NCBI RefSeq assembly: GCF_014652615.1
Contig: NZ_BMZD01000003.1
Location: forward strand, 248,001-312,000
DNA from: Novosphingobium arvoryzae
GTDB taxonomy: Bacteria; Pseudomonadota; Alphaproteobacteria; Sphingomonadales; Sphingomonadaceae
Length of the DNA: 64,000 nt
Direction of reading: 5' to 3'
Position 1 is the first letter of the stretch. Each line of letters starts with the position of its first letter. This document shows positions 63,290 to 64,000 of the stretch, one piece after another. The notes under the pieces are model-generated. The model was not told where the DNA came from, ran no database searches, and was given only the letters and a program-made list of their open reading frames with translations. A program made the translations under genes and the position numbers.

Positions 63290-63723
63290 TGCCCGCCCCT
63301 GCCCTGCTGCGCCGCTTGCGCACGGACCGGACCGGCGGCGTGCTGGTGGAATTCGCGCTCCTCTCGCCTGTGATCTTCGCGCTGCTGTTCGGGGTGATGC
63401 AGATGGGCCTGCAGATGTTCAGCTATAACGCCTTGCGCGCGGTAGCGACCGACACGGCCCGTTACACGTTCGTCGAATACCAGAAGAGCAACCGGGTCTC
63501 CACGGAGCAGATCGAGGACCAGGCGCGGGCCATCGCGGTGGCGCCGCCTTACGGCCTGCAGTTCAACAACCTGACGGCGAACGTCACCACCCCGGCATCG
63601 ACCATCGCCGGCACTACGCTGATGCGGCTTGAACTGACCTATGTGCCAATGAACTTCCTCGACTTCATCGGCGTCGGTTCACCCTCGATTACGGTCACGC
63701 GCGAAATCTACGTCGCGAGTTAA
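63286..63723 (+). CDS. TadE-like minor pilin
   Basis: A 145-residue protein starting MMPAPALLRRLRTDRTGGVLVEFALLSPVIFALLFGVMQMGLQMF, the TadE domain with the conserved Glu in the hydrophobic helix. The mature remainder is short and beta-rich. ATG codons at 63286 and 63289 are both possible; the first overlaps the previous stop. Together with the preceding gene it makes a TadE/TadF-like pair. Confidence 0.85.
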   Translation: MMPAPALLRRLRTDRTGGVLVEFALLSPVIFALLFGVMQMGLQMFSYNALRAVATDTARYTFVEYQKSNRVSTEQIEDQARAIAVAPPYGLQFNNLTANVTTPASTIAGTTLMRLELTYVPMNFLDFIGVGSPSITVTREIYVAS

Positions 63724-63840
63724 GCGGATTTCCGCGTAAATTCGGGCCGTTATCGATTTTGTTAACCATACCCGTTCGCCATATCGTCAGACCCCGCCCC
63801 TAGGAAATACACTGATACTTCCGCAAGATGGGCGTAACTG

Positions 63841-64000
63841 ATGGATCGCAGCCGTCATACCCACTCCCCACCAGTCCAGCACGGCGTGCTGCGCCGGTTG
63901 GCCCGTGATACCAGCGGCAACACGCTGGCGCTGATCGCCGCCGGGGTCGTACCCCTGCTCGCCCTCGTTGGCGGCGGCGTGGATATGGGGCGGTCCTATC
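63841..64000 (+). CDS. 5' end of a TadG-like gene (truncated by window edge)
   Basis: The visible 53 residues begin MDRSRHTHSPP and carry the TadE/TadG-type helix RDTSGNTLALIAAGVVPLLALVGGGVDMGRSY. Many such proteins continue into a von Willebrand A domain. The ATG at 63841 is preceded by a 117-base spacer that holds no clear promoter match, but a purine-rich stretch is close to the start. Confidence 0.7.
   Translation, partial: MDRSRHTHSPPVQHGVLRRLARDTSGNTLALIAAGVVPLLALVGGGVDMGRSY

Noticed and set aside
1..64000. CRISPR array, rRNA, insertion sequence or prophage
   Set aside because: No regularly spaced repeats, no ribosomal RNA sequence, and no transposase or phage gene among the real coding regions.

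Overview
The window looks like chromosomal DNA from a sphingomonad (Alphaproteobacteria, order Sphingomonadales; genus not resolvable by eye). The evidence is the high GC content, the order dusB-ntrB-ntrC-ntrY-ntrX-hfq-hflX, an IspD-IspF fusion, a PhaR regulator, a double-domain Hfq of the kind I recall from Zymomonas, and folate-type TrmFO. Almost all of it is dense, ordinary housekeeping sequence with short spacers and many 1-4 bp stop/start overlaps. I see no rRNA, CRISPR array, prophage or insertion sequence.

Layout. 1-14.3 kb: a patatin-like lipase divergent from radA, separated by a 265-bp element with long inverted ends; then CvpA, an IscU-like protein, an MFS carrier, alr, phaR, proS, an M28 peptidase and rnr, closed by a REP-like palindrome against a convergent universal stress protein gene. 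14.4-17.9 kb: pyruvate dehydrogenase E2, an acyl-CoA thioesterase and lipoamide dehydrogenase, facing a small PilZ protein. 18.1-28.3 kb: five consecutive genes for exported proteins, four of them small to mid-sized and rich in DUF11-like beta-sandwich modules, ending in a 1684-residue modular protein with a predicted outer-membrane barrel, then a small lipoprotein. This is the most distinctive locus. 28.3-30.6 kb: a CoA-transferase, a DUF2726 gene of atypical composition and a tRNA-Ser(UGA).

30.6-39.5 kb: a long co-directional run for cell wall and information processing (MltB-like, RlpA, D,D-carboxypeptidase, tmk, holB, metG, tatD, an MBL hydrolase, a 54-residue membrane protein, mazG). 39.5-48.8 kb on the minus strand: dusB, both nitrogen two-component systems (NtrBC, NtrYX), hfq with two Sm domains, and hflX. 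48.9-54.2 kb: ispDF, a CinA-type amidase, a COQ10-like protein, lipA, a beta-carbonic anhydrase and an exported helical-repeat protein. 54.5-61.4 kb: gyrA, a TauD-type dioxygenase, a YhhN membrane protein, trmFO, an EF-hand protein and an NDUFAF6-like protein. 61.5-64 kb: four TadE/TadG-like genes, probably part of a Tad pilus locus running off the right edge.

How the genes connect. lipA (lipoyl synthesis), pdhC (lipoyl-bearing E2) and lpdA (lipoamide reoxidation) serve the same 2-oxo-acid dehydrogenase chemistry, although E1 is not in view. dac, the MltB-like enzyme and RlpA act together on peptidoglycan. NtrBC/NtrYX, Hfq and HflX form a conserved alphaproteobacterial regulatory block. The DUF11 cluster is best read as a cell-surface assembly with its own outer-membrane component; its function is inference only.
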